A stretch of DNA of 64,000 nucleotides. Origin: Defluviimonas salinarum (GTDB lineage Bacteria > Pseudomonadota > Alphaproteobacteria > Rhodobacterales > Rhodobacteraceae). Under the pieces are notes generated by a model. The model was not told the DNA's origin, searched no databases, and saw only the letters and a program-made list of their open reading frames with translations. The stretch lies in NCBI RefSeq assembly GCF_026013545.1, contig NZ_JAPDOG010000015.1, forward strand, positions 1 to 64,000, in the 5' to 3' direction. Numbering within the stretch: the first letter of the stretch is position 1; each line of letters begins with the position of its first letter. A program made the position numbers and the translations under genes. Positions 47,207 to 57,266 of this stretch are shown here, one piece after another.

Positions 47207-48171
47207 TCCGACATCTCCTTGATCGCGGACGGCCGCGTCCGGAAGCTGCCGCCCGAGAGCGCGAGTACCAGCGCCCCCAGCGCGCCGGCCAGGTAGAGAA
47301 TCCCCTGCCAGGCGAGGCCCGAGGCGACGACCTCGGCGGCGGCGGCCCCGAAGGGGGCGAGCAGGGCGGCGAGCGAGCTCTCGCGGACCCCGAGCCCGCC
47401 GAGCGAGACCGGCAGCGTCGCGATGATCTTGGCGAGCGGCCAGGCGAAGAACCAGGCCGCGACCGGCACATTGACACCGACGACCAACGCGAGCTGGATC
47501 GAAAGACCGATCAGCGCCGCCTGGATCGACACCGAGAGGGCGAGCGCGGCGAGAAGCACCCCGGGGCGCCGCGTCAGTGCCGCGAAAGCTTCGGCCGTGC
47601 GCAGCGCGAGGTCGCGTGCCGGCAAGCGAGGCCAGCGGCGCCAGAGGGCGCGCACCAAGGGCGGCAGGAGGAACAGCCCGGCGCTCGCGGCGGCAAGGAT
47701 GCCCCCGGCGACCGCGATCGCAAATCCGCCGCTCCCCGCGCCGCCGATGAGCGTGAGCCCGACGAGCATGAGGCAGACCAGCGCCACGAGGTCGATGATC
47801 CGGTCGCCCACCGCCGCCGCCGCAACGCGCGGCCCGTCGCGCAGGGCAACATGGGCAAGGCCCGCGCGCACCGCATCGCCGCCCGCAGCGCCCGGCAGGC
47901 AGAGGTTCGCGGCGAGCCCTCCGAAATGCGCCCGGAGTGCGGCCGGAAAGCCGATCGCCCGGTCCATCAGCCACCACCATTTCGCTGCCGCGGCGACATG
48001 GCAGACCAGAAAGGATGCAAAGACCGACAGGAAGAGCGGCCAGGTGAGCCGCGCGAAGCCCTCGAAGATCGCCTCGCGCGGCAAGAGCGAGAAGATCAGC
48101 GCCAGCGCCAAGGCAGACCCGCCGGCGCGGATCGCCCATTTCCGTAACGCTCTGCCGGTGCCGCGCGTCAT
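47203..48171 (-). CDS. Flippase-like membrane protein (lysylphosphatidylglycerol synthase TM / UPF0104 type)
   Basis: This 322-residue protein has about eight membrane helices in the AglD/MprF-TM arrangement. Family features seen are AANLCLPGAAGGDAVRAG (usual N-x-x-[LF]-P-G-x-x-G-E/D) and LPVSLGGLGVRESS near the third-last helix. Proteins of this group are linked to lipid or lipid-sugar movement across the membrane. It overlaps the next gene by 4 bases and follows the GT2 gene after 1 base, so the trio GT2 - flippase-like - FAD enzyme is tightly coupled. Confidence 0.85.
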   Translation of the reverse strand: MTRGTGRALRKWAIRAGGSALALALIFSLLPREAIFEGFARLTWPLFLSVFASFLVCHVAAAAKWWWLMDRAIGFPAALRAHFGGLAANLCLPGAAGGDAVRAGLAHVALRDGPRVAAAAVGDRIIDLVALVCLMLVGLTLIGGAGSGGFAIAVAGGILAAASAGLFLLPPLVRALWRRWPRLPARDLALRTAEAFAALTRRPGVLLAALALSVSIQAALIGLSIQLALVVGVNVPVAAWFFAWPLAKIIATLPVSLGGLGVRESSLAALLAPFGAAAAEVVASGLAWQGILYLAGALGALVLALSGGSFRTRPSAIKEMSE

Positions 48172-48172
48172 C

Positions 48173-49084
48173 TCACGGCCTCAGGTGCAGCCGCGAGATC
48201 ATGTCCGCGATGAGCCCGAGCGACCAGATCATGATCGCGGCGAGGAAGGCGAAGATCGTGGTCTCGGAGAGGTTGCCGATGAAGAGGTCGTAGACGAACT
48301 TCACGAACCCGAGCGCCATCAGCGCGAGCCCGAGCGGGATGAAGATCCGCAACGGGTTGAAAAGCACGATGACCCTGAGCACGAGAATGATGAAGTTGAT
48401 GAAATCCACCGGCCGGATCTTCGACTTGCCGACCCGCCGCCCGTATTCGATCGGCGTGTAGATCATCCGCTTGCCGTTGCAGGACATGCACAGCGTGATC
48501 GTCGTGGTGAAGGAGAACTTCTGCGGCAATAGCGGGATGAAAGGAATGAGCTCGGACTTGCGGAATACCCTCAGGCCCGAGTTCAGGTCGTTGAGACGGC
48601 GCTCGGCGAGGAACGAGGCGAGCGTGTTCAGCATCCATTTCGCCGGCCGCCGCACAAGGGGCACGTTCTTCATCGCCGCGCCGCGGTCGCCCACCACCAT
48701 GTCCTGTTCGCGACACATCGCCAGCATTGGCGGCAGGTAGCGCGCGGGATAGGTGCCGTCGGCATCGAGGATCGCGACATAGTCGTGCCGCGCCCGCCGG
48801 ATGCCGCGCTTCAGGGCCGCGCCGTAGCCCGTGTTGACCTGGTTGGCCTCGACGATCGCGCCGGCCGCCCGCGCCTCGGCAAGCGTGCGATCCTCAGAGC
48901 CGTCGTCGACGACGATGATCTCGTAAGGAATGCCGAGGGGGTCCATCGCGTCGCGCACATCCTCGACCGTCGCGCGCACCGCCCCCTCCTCGTTGTAGGC
49001 CGGGATCACGACGCTCAGCGACATGCCGTCGAAATCGCTTTCGATCGCCTCGGCCCCAACCATACCGGTCACCGTGTCATCCAT
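48173..49084 (-). CDS. GT2 glycosyltransferase, dolichol-phosphate-mannose-synthase-like
   Basis: This 303-residue GT-A enzyme has VVIPAYNEEGAVRATVEDV, VVDDGSEDRT and the metal-binding LDADGTYPARYL, followed by two C-terminal membrane helices (about 238-260 and 270-292). This plan matches polyprenyl-phosphate sugar transferases such as DPM1-like and GtrB proteins. It could make the lipid-linked sugar donor for the GT-C enzyme or enzymes in the locus, which is inference. The ATG at 49084 gives 20 residues before the core; MSLSVVIPAYN inside is an alternative. Confidence 0.88.
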   Translation of the reverse strand: MDDTVTGMVGAEAIESDFDGMSLSVVIPAYNEEGAVRATVEDVRDAMDPLGIPYEIIVVDDGSEDRTLAEARAAGAIVEANQVNTGYGAALKRGIRRARHDYVAILDADGTYPARYLPPMLAMCREQDMVVGDRGAAMKNVPLVRRPAKWMLNTLASFLAERRLNDLNSGLRVFRKSELIPFIPLLPQKFSFTTTITLCMSCNGKRMIYTPIEYGRRVGKSKIRPVDFINFIILVLRVIVLFNPLRIFIPLGLALMALGFVKFVYDLFIGNLSETTIFAFLAAIMIWSLGLIADMISRLHLRP

Positions 49085-49139
49085 CTCCGTTCTTCCCCTT
49101 CACACTCGGGTTCGACCGGCGCTCCCCCCCTCTGCGCGG

Positions 49140-50159
49140 TCATGGCACATGCAGCCGGTCCTTCACGCCCAGGATATGGTACTCGAACAGGCACCAGGCG
49201 AAGGCCGCGGCCGAATAGACGTAGTAGATCTGATGATAGACGAGCGAGGCCACGGCGAAGGCGAGCCCGCCGTTGCGATAGAGATAGCGCGCGAAGACCC
49301 AGTTCGCCGCGACCGCGAGCACCATGAGCGCGATCGTGACCGGCCAGAGCCACGGCGCGAAGACAAGCGCGACGATCGACAACAGCAGGAGACCAGCGAT
49401 CGCCGCCCGCGCCTTCTCGCCGCGCGACGTGTTGAGGTCGTCCGCGACGCCCTCGCGCGCGATCATCAGCCGCGACCAGGGCAGCGCACGGCGGAAGATG
49501 TCGGTATGGATCGCCTTCCGCGGGGTCCACACCTTCAGATGCTTGCCGAGCAGCGTCGGGTCGAGCACGATCCGCCCGCCCGCGCGGCGGATCCGGTAGC
49601 CGAGTTCGATGTCCTCGATCGAGGGAACCCGGTAGGTCACGATGTCGAACCCGCCCACGGCAAGGAACGCGTCCCTGCGCACCGCGCCGCAGCCCGCCCA
49701 GAACGTCGCCGCCTCGCGCCGCGCATTCTGGTGATAGAAGCGGTGCATGAGGTTCTTGTAGCGCGAGAACCAGTGCGATCCGTCCGGCGCCGCGTCGTAG
49801 GAGCCGAACAGTGCCGCCACGCCGGGATCGGCGAAGGCGGCCGCGATCTTGGCGGCACCGTCCTCCCAGGCAATGACGTCGCTGTCGACGAACCAGAGGA
49901 TTTCACCCGCCGCGTGTTCGGCCGCGAGATTGCGCGCCGCGCCGGGGCCGCCGTTCACCTCGGTCGTCAGCACCGTCACGCCGATCCCGCGCGCGACCGC
50001 GGCGGTAGCGTCGGTCGAACGGTCGTCGACGACGATCACCTCAGCCACCTCACCTCGATCGCGCATGGCGACGAGAGGTGCGAGCACCCGCGGAAGGAGA
50101 GGCGCGGCATTGTAGGCCGGCATCACGACCGAGATCGTAACCCTGCCCGATCCGCTCAA
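49140..50159 (-). CDS. GT2 family glycosyltransferase (TTG start)
   Basis: This 339-residue GT-A enzyme has ISVVMPAYNAAPLLPRVL, VVDDRSTDATA, the FVDSDVIAWED metal motif and VPSIEDIELGYRIRRAGG, with two or three hydrophobic helices at the C-terminus (about 265-325). The only sensible start is TTG at 50159, which overlaps the previous stop as TTGA; the open frame continues upstream but lies inside the previous gene. GTG or ATG codons further in would cut the first strand of the fold. Confidence 0.85.
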   Translation of the reverse strand: MSGSGRVTISVVMPAYNAAPLLPRVLAPLVAMRDRGEVAEVIVVDDRSTDATAAVARGIGVTVLTTEVNGGPGAARNLAAEHAAGEILWFVDSDVIAWEDGAAKIAAAFADPGVAALFGSYDAAPDGSHWFSRYKNLMHRFYHQNARREAATFWAGCGAVRRDAFLAVGGFDIVTYRVPSIEDIELGYRIRRAGGRIVLDPTLLGKHLKVWTPRKAIHTDIFRRALPWSRLMIAREGVADDLNTSRGEKARAAIAGLLLLSIVALVFAPWLWPVTIALMVLAVAANWVFARYLYRNGGLAFAVASLVYHQIYYVYSAAAFAWCLFEYHILGVKDRLHVP

Positions 50160-51688
50160 AGCCGCCCCTCCCCGACCGGATCGAACCGCCGTGCCCGGCG
50201 CGCAAAGATCATCAGGACCGTCGCCATCAGCGGCAGAAGCCAGATCACCCGCGCCCCGTAGCGCGTCGCCGGCTGCGATATCCCGCCGCAAACCATCGCG
50301 TTGGCAAGGATTCCGACGAGAACCATGACCGTGAGCGCCTTGACCTCTCCCGGCACCCGGCGCGGCACGATCATGAGGATCAGGATTACCGCGAGCGACA
50401 GGGCGTAGAAGACCGCGTGCAATGGCGCAACGATCCGCAGCCAGCCGGGATCCGCGGTGATCCGGCCATGCTCGAACGCCCCGCTCAGGAGCCCCGACAC
50501 CGGCGCGTTCACCTCAACAATGCTCTTAGTCGGAAGCGTCATGTCGACGCTGACCGAAATCGTCTGCGCCAAAACGTTGTGGGCCAGAGCCTTGATGATC
50601 CCGAAGGGATCGTTTCTGAACACCCGGAAGAAGAAGGCGATCTGGTCGTCGGAAACAAGCGCCTGATCCTCGGGCGACAACCGCCGCAAAGAGCCAAGCT
50701 CTTCACTTTGCGCAAAGACGATATGGGAGGCCGTGAGCCGCATCGGATCATCCGAGTGCATGAGCGCCTCGTGCAGGACGCATGTCGGGATCGCTTCGTC
50801 GGGGCAGTTCGCGTCGAGGTAGCGCATACCCGGGCCGTCCTGGATGATCCGGGCGGTGATGTAGGGCTTGATGACAACTTCGGACTCCGACAGCGACCGC
50901 GCGGCCGACCGCAGCACGCTCTGCTCGGCATAGCCCATGCCAACGATGACCAGCACCAGCGCAGGCGGGAGCCACCACTGGCGCCGCGACATGATCAGCG
51001 AGACAAGAACGGCGGCTGGCGCCATCAGCGTCGCAAGCCCAAGGTGCGACAGGTGCGACACCGTCGCCAGCGAGCCGAGCGCCAGCACCAGCAGAATCTC
51101 CCAGACCAGCATCACGCGGGCGAACACGGTGAGCGTCGCAACCGCCAGGATCAGCACGGGCGCGAACGTGTCGGGCATGAGATAGGCGGCATAGAACGGC
51201 AGGGAGCCGAACGACGCCACAATGATCGGCAGCGCCACCGCCTGGGATAGCGGGATATGCAGCCCCCAGTGCCGCACCGCAATCCGCATCGGCAGCCACA
51301 CCGCGAGGAAAATCGCCGCGACATTGAGCGCGATTAGCCCCTCGAGCGCGCCGAGCCTGGCGAGGGTACCCGCAAACAGCGAATAGACGGTCGAACGCGA
51401 TCCGTCGACAGTATGGTCGGCTTCTATTTCGGCGGTAATGTCGGGCCCCTTCCCTGTCGCGACCTCGGTCACCTCTTCGCGGTGTATCGGCGACTTACCC
51501 GGAAAGCCGATGTGAAAGAGCGCAGAATGGCCCTGCGAGACATACCCCATGGTGTCGAAATAGAAGAGCGGCTTGCCATTGATCATGAGCACGCTGAGGC
51601 ACGCGAGGAGCGCGACCGCGATCCAAAGAACGGCGCGACCGATGCTTGTCGGGCGTACCGCCGACCCGTTGCTCTGCACCGTCGTCAT
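50156..51688 (-). CDS. Unknown polytopic membrane protein, possible GT-C fold
   Basis: This 510-residue protein has about ten membrane helices and a soluble loop of roughly 130 residues in the middle (about 255-385). After the first helix comes [19 protein letters not shown], with an acidic residue (D45) where GT-C glycosyltransferases have their catalytic acid. The rest is not recognised. It overlaps the UDP-glucuronate decarboxylase gene by 4 bases (ATGA) and the GT2 gene by 4 bases. A sugar transferase or polymerase role is inference. Confidence 0.75.
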   Translation of the reverse strand: MTTVQSNGSAVRPTSIGRAVLWIAVALLACLSVLMINGKPLFYFDTMGYVSQGHSALFHIGFPGKSPIHREEVTEVATGKGPDITAEIEADHTVDGSRSTVYSLFAGTLARLGALEGLIALNVAAIFLAVWLPMRIAVRHWGLHIPLSQAVALPIIVASFGSLPFYAAYLMPDTFAPVLILAVATLTVFARVMLVWEILLVLALGSLATVSHLSHLGLATLMAPAAVLVSLIMSRRQWWLPPALVLVIVGMGYAEQSVLRSAARSLSESEVVIKPYITARIIQDGPGMRYLDANCPDEAIPTCVLHEALMHSDDPMRLTASHIVFAQSEELGSLRRLSPEDQALVSDDQIAFFFRVFRNDPFGIIKALAHNVLAQTISVSVDMTLPTKSIVEVNAPVSGLLSGAFEHGRITADPGWLRIVAPLHAVFYALSLAVILILMIVPRRVPGEVKALTVMVLVGILANAMVCGGISQPATRYGARVIWLLPLMATVLMIFARRARRFDPVGEGRL

Positions 51689-52662
51689 TGGCCCGCTCCT
51701 TTCTCAAGCCCCAGTTCCCGGCGGAGTTCGGCGAAGTAAGTGATCGTCGCGCCGAGCCCGTCGCGGAGCCGAACCTGCGGCTCCCAGTCGATGGTGCGCC
51801 TCGCCAGGCTGATATCGGGCCGGCGCTGCACCGGATCGTCATGCGGCAGCGGCTTGTGGACAAGCTCGGACCGAGATCCCGTAAGCTCGATCACGGTCTC
51901 GGCCAGCTCGCGAATCGACATCTCGACCGGATTGCCGAGGTTGATCGGTCCGGTCACGTCGTCCGGCGTCTCCATCAGCCGGATCAGCGCCTCGACGAGG
52001 TCCGACACGAAACAGAACGACCGGGTCTGGCTGCCCTTGCCGTAGATCGTGATCGGCTCGCCCGCCAGCGCCTGCATGATGAAGTTCGACACGACGCGCC
52101 CGTCCCTGGGATGCATCCGCGGCCCGTAGGTGTTGAAGATCCGGGCGACCTTGATGCGCAACCGATGCTGGCGGTGGTAGTCGAAGAACAGCGTCTCGGC
52201 ACAGCGCTTGCCCTCGTCGTAGCAGGACCGAAGGCCGATAGGGTTCACATTGCCCCAGTAGCCCTCTGGCTGTGGATGCACGCTCGGATCGCCGTAGACC
52301 TCAGAGGTCGAGGCCTGGAGGATCCGGGCGCGCAGCCGCTTGGCGAGACCGAGCATGTTGATCGCGCCGTGGACGGAGGTCTTGGTCGTCTGAACCGGAT
52401 CGTGCTGATAGTGGACCGGGCTCGCCGGACAAGCGAGGTTGTAGATCTCGTCGACTTCGACATAAAGCGGGAAGGTCACGTCGTGACGCATCACCTCGAA
52501 GCGCGGATTCCCGAGCAGGTGTTCGACGTTTGTGCGCCGCCCGGTGAAATAGTTGTCGACGCAGAGGACGTCGTGGCCTGCGTCCAGAAGTCTTTCGCAC
52601 AGATGCGAGCCGATGAACCCGGCGCCGCCGGTCACGAGAACACGCCTGGAGACGGCGCTCAT
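51685..52662 (-). CDS. UDP-glucuronate decarboxylase (UDP-xylose synthase)
   Basis: This 325-residue extended SDR converts UDP-glucuronate to UDP-xylose with bound NAD. Diagnostic features: [80 protein letters not shown] (the catalytic Tyr-x3-Lys) and [23 protein letters not shown]. These place it firmly in the UXS group. It heads the nine-gene minus-strand operon; GGAGG stands 7 bases before the ATG. Confidence 0.93.
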   Translation of the reverse strand: MSAVSRRVLVTGGAGFIGSHLCERLLDAGHDVLCVDNYFTGRRTNVEHLLGNPRFEVMRHDVTFPLYVEVDEIYNLACPASPVHYQHDPVQTTKTSVHGAINMLGLAKRLRARILQASTSEVYGDPSVHPQPEGYWGNVNPIGLRSCYDEGKRCAETLFFDYHRQHRLRIKVARIFNTYGPRMHPRDGRVVSNFIMQALAGEPITIYGKGSQTRSFCFVSDLVEALIRLMETPDDVTGPINLGNPVEMSIRELAETVIELTGSRSELVHKPLPHDDPVQRRPDISLARRTIDWEPQVRLRDGLGATITYFAELRRELGLEKGAGQ

Positions 52663-53392
52663 CTTTCACCCTCCTTCCCGCAGCTGGCGGCGGTAAACCG
52701 GCAGGACGGCGCGGCGACGGCCCGCCAGACGCCGGCCTCTTCAGCGAAGACTAGGACAAGGCGCCCATCGGAGCGAGAAATTTCCCGGATGGGCAGGTCA
52801 CGGCCGGCCGCGGCGGAGACCCGGATGTATCGACCGGCGGGATGCGGCCCCGATCCGGCCCCGGCGCCGGAAAAGACCGCCAGCGCATTCTCCAAAGCCT
52901 TGCCCGACAACGCGCTAACGCCTCTGCGGGGTCGCAACGAGCACCCAGAAAAACGGCATGCCCCGGCAACCGGCAACTCGTCGCAGATTCCTGGATCTCA
53001 ATGAATTTCACCCACCATACCTGACCGAAACCGATTTCGGCCTGACCACCGTTATCTTTGTTAGCGGCCCCTCCGGCCGCTGAAAAACGCATCGCGCAAA
53101 CAATCGGCCCCGGGCGTAAAGCCTCGCGCACCCGTTACGGGCCGCCGCCATCCTCTATCTCCGATCCATAGCACGAAAACCGCGCGGCCGCGAGCGACTG
53201 GGTTTTTGCGCTGCTCGTCGCGCCTCCAAGGCTCGCGTATTATCCATCTTCCGGAAACAATCCTGCACATACGCCCGCTCAATGCCAAAATGGTGCCGAA
53301 GCTCCGACTGATTCCCGGCTGGGCGGCCCCCCTTTCGTCGGTCGAGCGGGCCGGATATGATGCCGCGGACCACTAACAAGGCTTGGATTTCC
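52663..53392. other. Intergenic region between the two sugar-nucleotide operons
   Basis: The 730 bases separate divergent operons and hold no confident gene. A minus-strand frame from TTG at 52976 to 52659 (105 codons) overlaps the decarboxylase start by 4 bases, but it has no good start and no recognisable product. Hairpins lie at 53025-53040 (CCGAAA-N4-TTTCGG) and 53063-53081 (AGCGGCC-N5-GGCCGCT); neither has a T-run on the useful side. Confidence 0.5.
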
Positions 53393-53956
53393 ATGAATAT
53401 CGAAGAGACCGCGCTGCCCGGCGTGCTGATCCTCACGCCGCGCCGTTTCGGAGATGCGCGCGGCTGGTTCTCGGAGGTGTGGAATCGCAAGGTCCTTACC
53501 GACAGGGGAGTCGACGTGCCCTTCGTCCAGGACAATCACTCCTTTTCGCGCGACGCAGGCACGGTGCGGGGTCTTCATTTCCAGTCGCCGCCTCATGCCC
53601 AGGCCAAGCTGGTGCGTTGCGGCCGCGGCCGGATCCTCGATATCGCGGTCGACATCCGGCGCGGATCGCCGAACTACGGCAAGTGGGTGGGGGTCGAGCT
53701 TTCGGCCGAGAATGGCCGTCAACTCCTGATTCCAGCAGGTTTCCTGCATGGCTTCTCGACGCTGGAGCCGGACTGCGAAGTGCTCTACAAGTGCTCCGAC
53801 TTCTACGCTCCGGAATGCGACGGCGCCGTGCGCTTCGACGACCCGGACCTCGGCATCGATTGGGGGCTCGACACGAGGGCGGCGATCTTGTCGGACAAGG
53901 ACGCCGCCGCGCAGAGCTTCCGCGACTTTCAATCTCCCTTCGTCTACGAGGCCTGA
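53393..53956 (+). CDS. rfbC: dTDP-4-dehydrorhamnose 3,5-epimerase
   Basis: This is the third enzyme of dTDP-L-rhamnose synthesis. The 187-residue cupin-fold protein has [30 protein letters not shown] (with the catalytic histidine of GLHF), [23 protein letters not shown] and [14 protein letters not shown], all standard. ATG at 53393 ([10 protein letters not shown]) is preferred; one 12 codons upstream gives an atypical N-terminus. The gene is 2 bases from rfbB. Confidence 0.95.
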   Translation: MNIEETALPGVLILTPRRFGDARGWFSEVWNRKVLTDRGVDVPFVQDNHSFSRDAGTVRGLHFQSPPHAQAKLVRCGRGRILDIAVDIRRGSPNYGKWVGVELSAENGRQLLIPAGFLHGFSTLEPDCEVLYKCSDFYAPECDGAVRFDDPDLGIDWGLDTRAAILSDKDAAAQSFRDFQSPFVYEA

Positions 53957-53958
53957 CG

Positions 53959-54999
53959 ATGAAATTGCTCGTGACCGGCGGCGCCGGCTTCATCGGCTCC
54001 GCGGTCGTGCGCCATGCGGTCCGCGCCGGTCATTCCGTCGTCAATCTCGACAAGCTGACCTATGCCGGCAGCCTGTCGAACGTGGCCGAGGTGGCCGATA
54101 GCCCAGCCTACGCCTTCGAAGAGGCCGATATCTGCGACCGCAAGGCCGTCGACGCGATCCTCGCGCGCCACCGGCCCGATGCAATCATGCATCTCGCCGC
54201 CGAAAGCCATGTTGACCGCTCGATCGACGGGCCGGCGGCCTTTATCGAGACCAACATCACCGGCACCTACACGATGCTGGAAGCCGCCCGCGCCTACTGG
54301 ATCGCCGAGGGCAAGCCGGAGAGCTTCCGCTTCCACCACATCTCGACCGACGAGGTCTTCGGCTCGCTCGGCAAGACCGGCAAGTTCACCGAGGATACGC
54401 CCTACGATCCGCGCTCGCCCTATTCGGCGTCGAAGGCGTCATCGGACCACCTCGTCCGCGCCTGGCACGAGACTTACGGTCTGCCGGTGGTGCTGACCAA
54501 TTGCTCGAACAACTACGGCCCCTACCACTTCCCGGAAAAGCTCATCCCGGTGGTGATCCTGAAAGCGCTCTCCGGCGCGCCGATCCCGATCTACGGGCGA
54601 GGCGACAACATCCGCGACTGGCTTTACGTCGAGGACCATGCCGAGGCGCTGCTCCTCGTCGTCGAGAAGGGTGAACTGGGCCGCAGCTACAATGTCGGCG
54701 GCGAGAACGAGGCGACGAACCTCGAACTGGTGACGAAGATCTGCGCGATCCTCGACGCCAAGCGCCCCGGCAACAAGCCCTACGCCGACCAGATCACCTT
54801 CGTCACCGACCGCCCCGGCCACGACCAGCGTTACGCGATCGACCCGGCCCGGATCCGCGAGGAACTCGGCTGGCGCCCGTCGGTGACGCTCGACGAGGGG
54901 CTCGAGAAGACTGTCCAGTGGTTCCTCGACAATGAGGCCTGGTGGCGCGCGCTCCAGGACCGCGACGGCGTAGGCAAAAGGCTCGGGACGGGCGGCTGA
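53959..54999 (+). CDS. rfbB: dTDP-glucose 4,6-dehydratase
   Basis: This is the second enzyme of dTDP-L-rhamnose synthesis, an NAD-dependent extended SDR. The 346 residues show [53 protein letters not shown] with the catalytic Asp-Glu pair, and [17 protein letters not shown] with Tyr-x3-Lys. Length and motifs are standard. Confidence 0.96.
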   Translation: MKLLVTGGAGFIGSAVVRHAVRAGHSVVNLDKLTYAGSLSNVAEVADSPAYAFEEADICDRKAVDAILARHRPDAIMHLAAESHVDRSIDGPAAFIETNITGTYTMLEAARAYWIAEGKPESFRFHHISTDEVFGSLGKTGKFTEDTPYDPRSPYSASKASSDHLVRAWHETYGLPVVLTNCSNNYGPYHFPEKLIPVVILKALSGAPIPIYGRGDNIRDWLYVEDHAEALLLVVEKGELGRSYNVGGENEATNLELVTKICAILDAKRPGNKPYADQITFVTDRPGHDQRYAIDPARIREELGWRPSVTLDEGLEKTVQWFLDNEAWWRALQDRDGVGKRLGTGG

Positions 55000-55003
55000 G
55001 CCG

Positions 55004-55471
55004 ATGCTGACCGCGCATCTCCCGGCCGGCTATGTGCTGGCGCGACGCTGGCCCCGAGCCGCGCCAGGCATCGTGCCGGCGGCGCTCGTCGCATCGGTCT
55101 TGCCGGATACCGACCTCGTCTTCTTCTACCTCGTCGACGACCGCGCCATCCACCACCACCGCTACTGGGTTCATGTCCCGGCCTTCTGGCTCGCCGTCGC
55201 CGCCATCGTCCTGCCGCTCCTCCGCCGCAGCCGCTACCTTCCGGCCGCCCTCGCCTTCCTCGCCGCGATCTTCCTGCACCTCGCGCTCGACACGATCGGC
55301 GGCGGCATCCTCTGGCTCGCGCCCTTCTCCGACCGCATGGTCGAACTCGTCACCGTGCCCGCGACCCGAAGCCACTGGGTCGCGTCTTTCGTCCTGCACT
55401 GGACCTTCCTTCTGGAGCTTGGCATCTGGGGCACGGCCATCGCGCTCTTCCTGAAAGGCCGTCGGACATGA
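55004..55471 (+). CDS. YdjM-like membrane-bound putative metal hydrolase
   Basis: This 155-residue membrane protein begins MLTAHLPAGYVLARRWPRAA and has LPDTDLVFF, a HHHRYWVH cluster and a second LHLALDTIGGG motif, the Asp/His pattern of the YdjM/DUF457 inner-membrane putative hydrolases. It has about four helices. It starts 4 bases after rfbB and overlaps rfbD by 4 bases, so it is translated with the rhamnose genes, which is an unusual partner. No substrate is known for the family. Confidence 0.82.
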   Translation: MLTAHLPAGYVLARRWPRAAPGIVPAALVASVLPDTDLVFFYLVDDRAIHHHRYWVHVPAFWLAVAAIVLPLLRRSRYLPAALAFLAAIFLHLALDTIGGGILWLAPFSDRMVELVTVPATRSHWVASFVLHWTFLLELGIWGTAIALFLKGRRT

Positions 55472-56352
55472 AAGCCCCCGCATTCAAGGTTCTCGTCTTC
55501 GGCACCACCGGCCAGCTTGCCATCGAACTTGCCCGCCGCGCGCCCGGGGGCGTGACCCTGACCGCCCTCGGCCGCGACGCCGCCGACCTCACCAACCCCG
55601 CCGCCTGCGCCGATGCCATCGCGGCAGCCGATGCCGACATCGTCATCAACGCCGCCGCCTACACCGCCGTCGACCAGGCCGAGACCGACCGCGACACCGC
55701 CGAGGCGGTCAATGCGGAGGCACCGGGCGCGATGGCGGCGGCTTGCGCGACGCGGGGCCTGCCGTTCCTCCATGTCTCGACCGACTATGTCTTCGACGGA
55801 TCGGGCAGCCGTCCCTGGCGCGAGGATGATGCGACGGCGCCGCTCGGCGTTTACGGCGCCACCAAGCTTGACGGCGAGCGCCGGATCGCGGCGGCTGGCG
55901 GGGCGCATGTCATCCTGCGCACCGCCTGGGTGTTCTCGGCCCACGGCAAGAACTTCGTCAAGACCATGCTGCGGCTCGGCGCGGAGCGTGAAGCACTCTC
56001 GGTCGTCGCCGACCAGCGCGGCGGCCCGACCGGTGCCGCCGATATCGCGGATGCGCTCTGGGCCATTGCCGGCGCCTTCCGAGATGGCAGGGGACAAAGC
56101 GGCATCTTTCACTTCGCCGGCGCCCCCACCGTCAGCTGGGCCGACTTCGCCGAGGCGATCTTCGCGGCCTCGTCGCTGACCCGCAAACCGGTCGTGAACC
56201 GCATCCCCAGCGCGGCCTATCCGACCCCGGCACGGCGCCCCGAGAATTCTGCACTCGACTGCTCGCGCATCCGCGAAACCTATGGCATAGAGCAACCGGA
56301 TTGGCGCAAGACATTGTCGCAAGTGATAAAGGAAGTGGAGGCGGGATCATGA
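55468..56352 (+). CDS. rfbD: dTDP-4-dehydrorhamnose reductase
   Basis: This is the last step of dTDP-L-rhamnose synthesis, NADPH-dependent. The 294 residues have VLVFGTTGQLAIEL, INAAAYTAVDQAETDRDTAE, VSTDYVFDGSGSRPWREDD, VYGATKLDGER (Tyr-x3-Lys) and RTAWVFSAHGKNFVKTML, all diagnostic. It overlaps rfbA by 4 bases. Confidence 0.96.
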   Translation: MKAPAFKVLVFGTTGQLAIELARRAPGGVTLTALGRDAADLTNPAACADAIAAADADIVINAAAYTAVDQAETDRDTAEAVNAEAPGAMAAACATRGLPFLHVSTDYVFDGSGSRPWREDDATAPLGVYGATKLDGERRIAAAGGAHVILRTAWVFSAHGKNFVKTMLRLGAEREALSVVADQRGGPTGAADIADALWAIAGAFRDGRGQSGIFHFAGAPTVSWADFAEAIFAASSLTRKPVVNRIPSAAYPTPARRPENSALDCSRIRETYGIEQPDWRKTLSQVIKEVEAGS

Positions 56353-57254
56353 GCGAAACCGGACGCAAGGGCATTATTCTGGCCGGCGGATCGGGCACGC
56401 GGCTTTACCCGATCACCCATGCGGTGTCGAAGCAGATGCTGCCCCTCTACGACAAGCCGATGATCTACTATCCCTTGTCGGCGCTGATGCTCGCCCATAT
56501 CCGCGAGGTGGCGATCATCTCCACTCCGCGCGACCTGCCGCAGTTCCAGGCGCTTCTCGGCGACGGCTCGGCCTGGGGGATGCGCTTCGAATACATCGTC
56601 CAGCCTTCGCCCGACGGGCTCGCCCAGGCCTATCTCCTGGCCGAGGATTTCCTCGCCGGCAGCCCCTCGGCAATGGTGCTCGGCGACAACGTTTTCTTCG
56701 GCGAGGGGCTGTCGGCCAAGCTCCGCGCTGCTGACGAGCGGACCTCCGGCGGCACCGTCTTCGGCTACCGCGTCTCCGATCCCGAACGCTACGGTGTCGT
56801 CGAGTTCGACCGTGATGGCCATGTCCTCTCGATCGTCGAGAAGCCCGAGATCCCGAAGAGTTCCTACGCGGTGACCGGGATATACTTCCTCGACGCGGAA
56901 GCCCCCGCGCGCGCCAGGACGATCGCGCCTTCGCCCCGCGGCGAGCTGGAGATCACCGATCTTCTCAACGGCTACCACCGCGACGGCAGCCTCAAGGTCG
57001 AGACCTTGGGTCGCGGTTTCGCCTGGCTCGACACCGGCACGCACGAGAGCCTTCTGGAGGCGGCCGAGTTCATCCGCACGATCGAGGACCGCCAGAACCT
57101 GAAGGTGGGCTGCCCGGAAGAGATCGCCTTCCTCAACGGCTGGATCGACGCCGAGACGCTCACCGCGCTCGCCAAGCCCTACTTCAAGACGCAGTACGGC
57201 AAGTATCTCGCCCGCATCGCCGCCGACCCGGACCTCGCCCGCGCCGCCGAGTGA
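56349..57254 (+). CDS. rfbA: Glucose-1-phosphate thymidylyltransferase
   Basis: This is the first enzyme of dTDP-L-rhamnose synthesis, making dTDP-glucose from glucose-1-phosphate and dTTP. The 301-residue protein has GIILAGGSGTRLYPIT, SKQMLPLYDKPMIYYPLS, QPSPDGLAQA, VLGDNVFFG, and LEITDLLNGYH. ATG at 56349 overlaps the rfbD stop (ATGA). It ends the plus-strand rhamnose operon, with 12 bases to the convergent pxpA stop. Confidence 0.97.
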   Translation: MSETGRKGIILAGGSGTRLYPITHAVSKQMLPLYDKPMIYYPLSALMLAHIREVAIISTPRDLPQFQALLGDGSAWGMRFEYIVQPSPDGLAQAYLLAEDFLAGSPSAMVLGDNVFFGEGLSAKLRAADERTSGGTVFGYRVSDPERYGVVEFDRDGHVLSIVEKPEIPKSSYAVTGIYFLDAEAPARARTIAPSPRGELEITDLLNGYHRDGSLKVETLGRGFAWLDTGTHESLLEAAEFIRTIEDRQNLKVGCPEEIAFLNGWIDAETLTALAKPYFKTQYGKYLARIAADPDLARAAE

Positions 57255-57266
57255 CGCTCCCGGCCG

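Noticed and set aside
52659-52976. 105-codon minus-strand frame overlapping the UDP-glucuronate decarboxylase start
   Set aside because: Only a TTG start without a clear ribosome-binding site, no recognised product; the 4-base overlap can be chance. Kept only as a note in the intergenic entry.
53063-53081. AGCGGCC-N5-GGCCGCT hairpin as a terminator
   Set aside because: The A-run follows it on the plus strand, so the T-run precedes it on the minus strand; neither orientation gives an intrinsic terminator.
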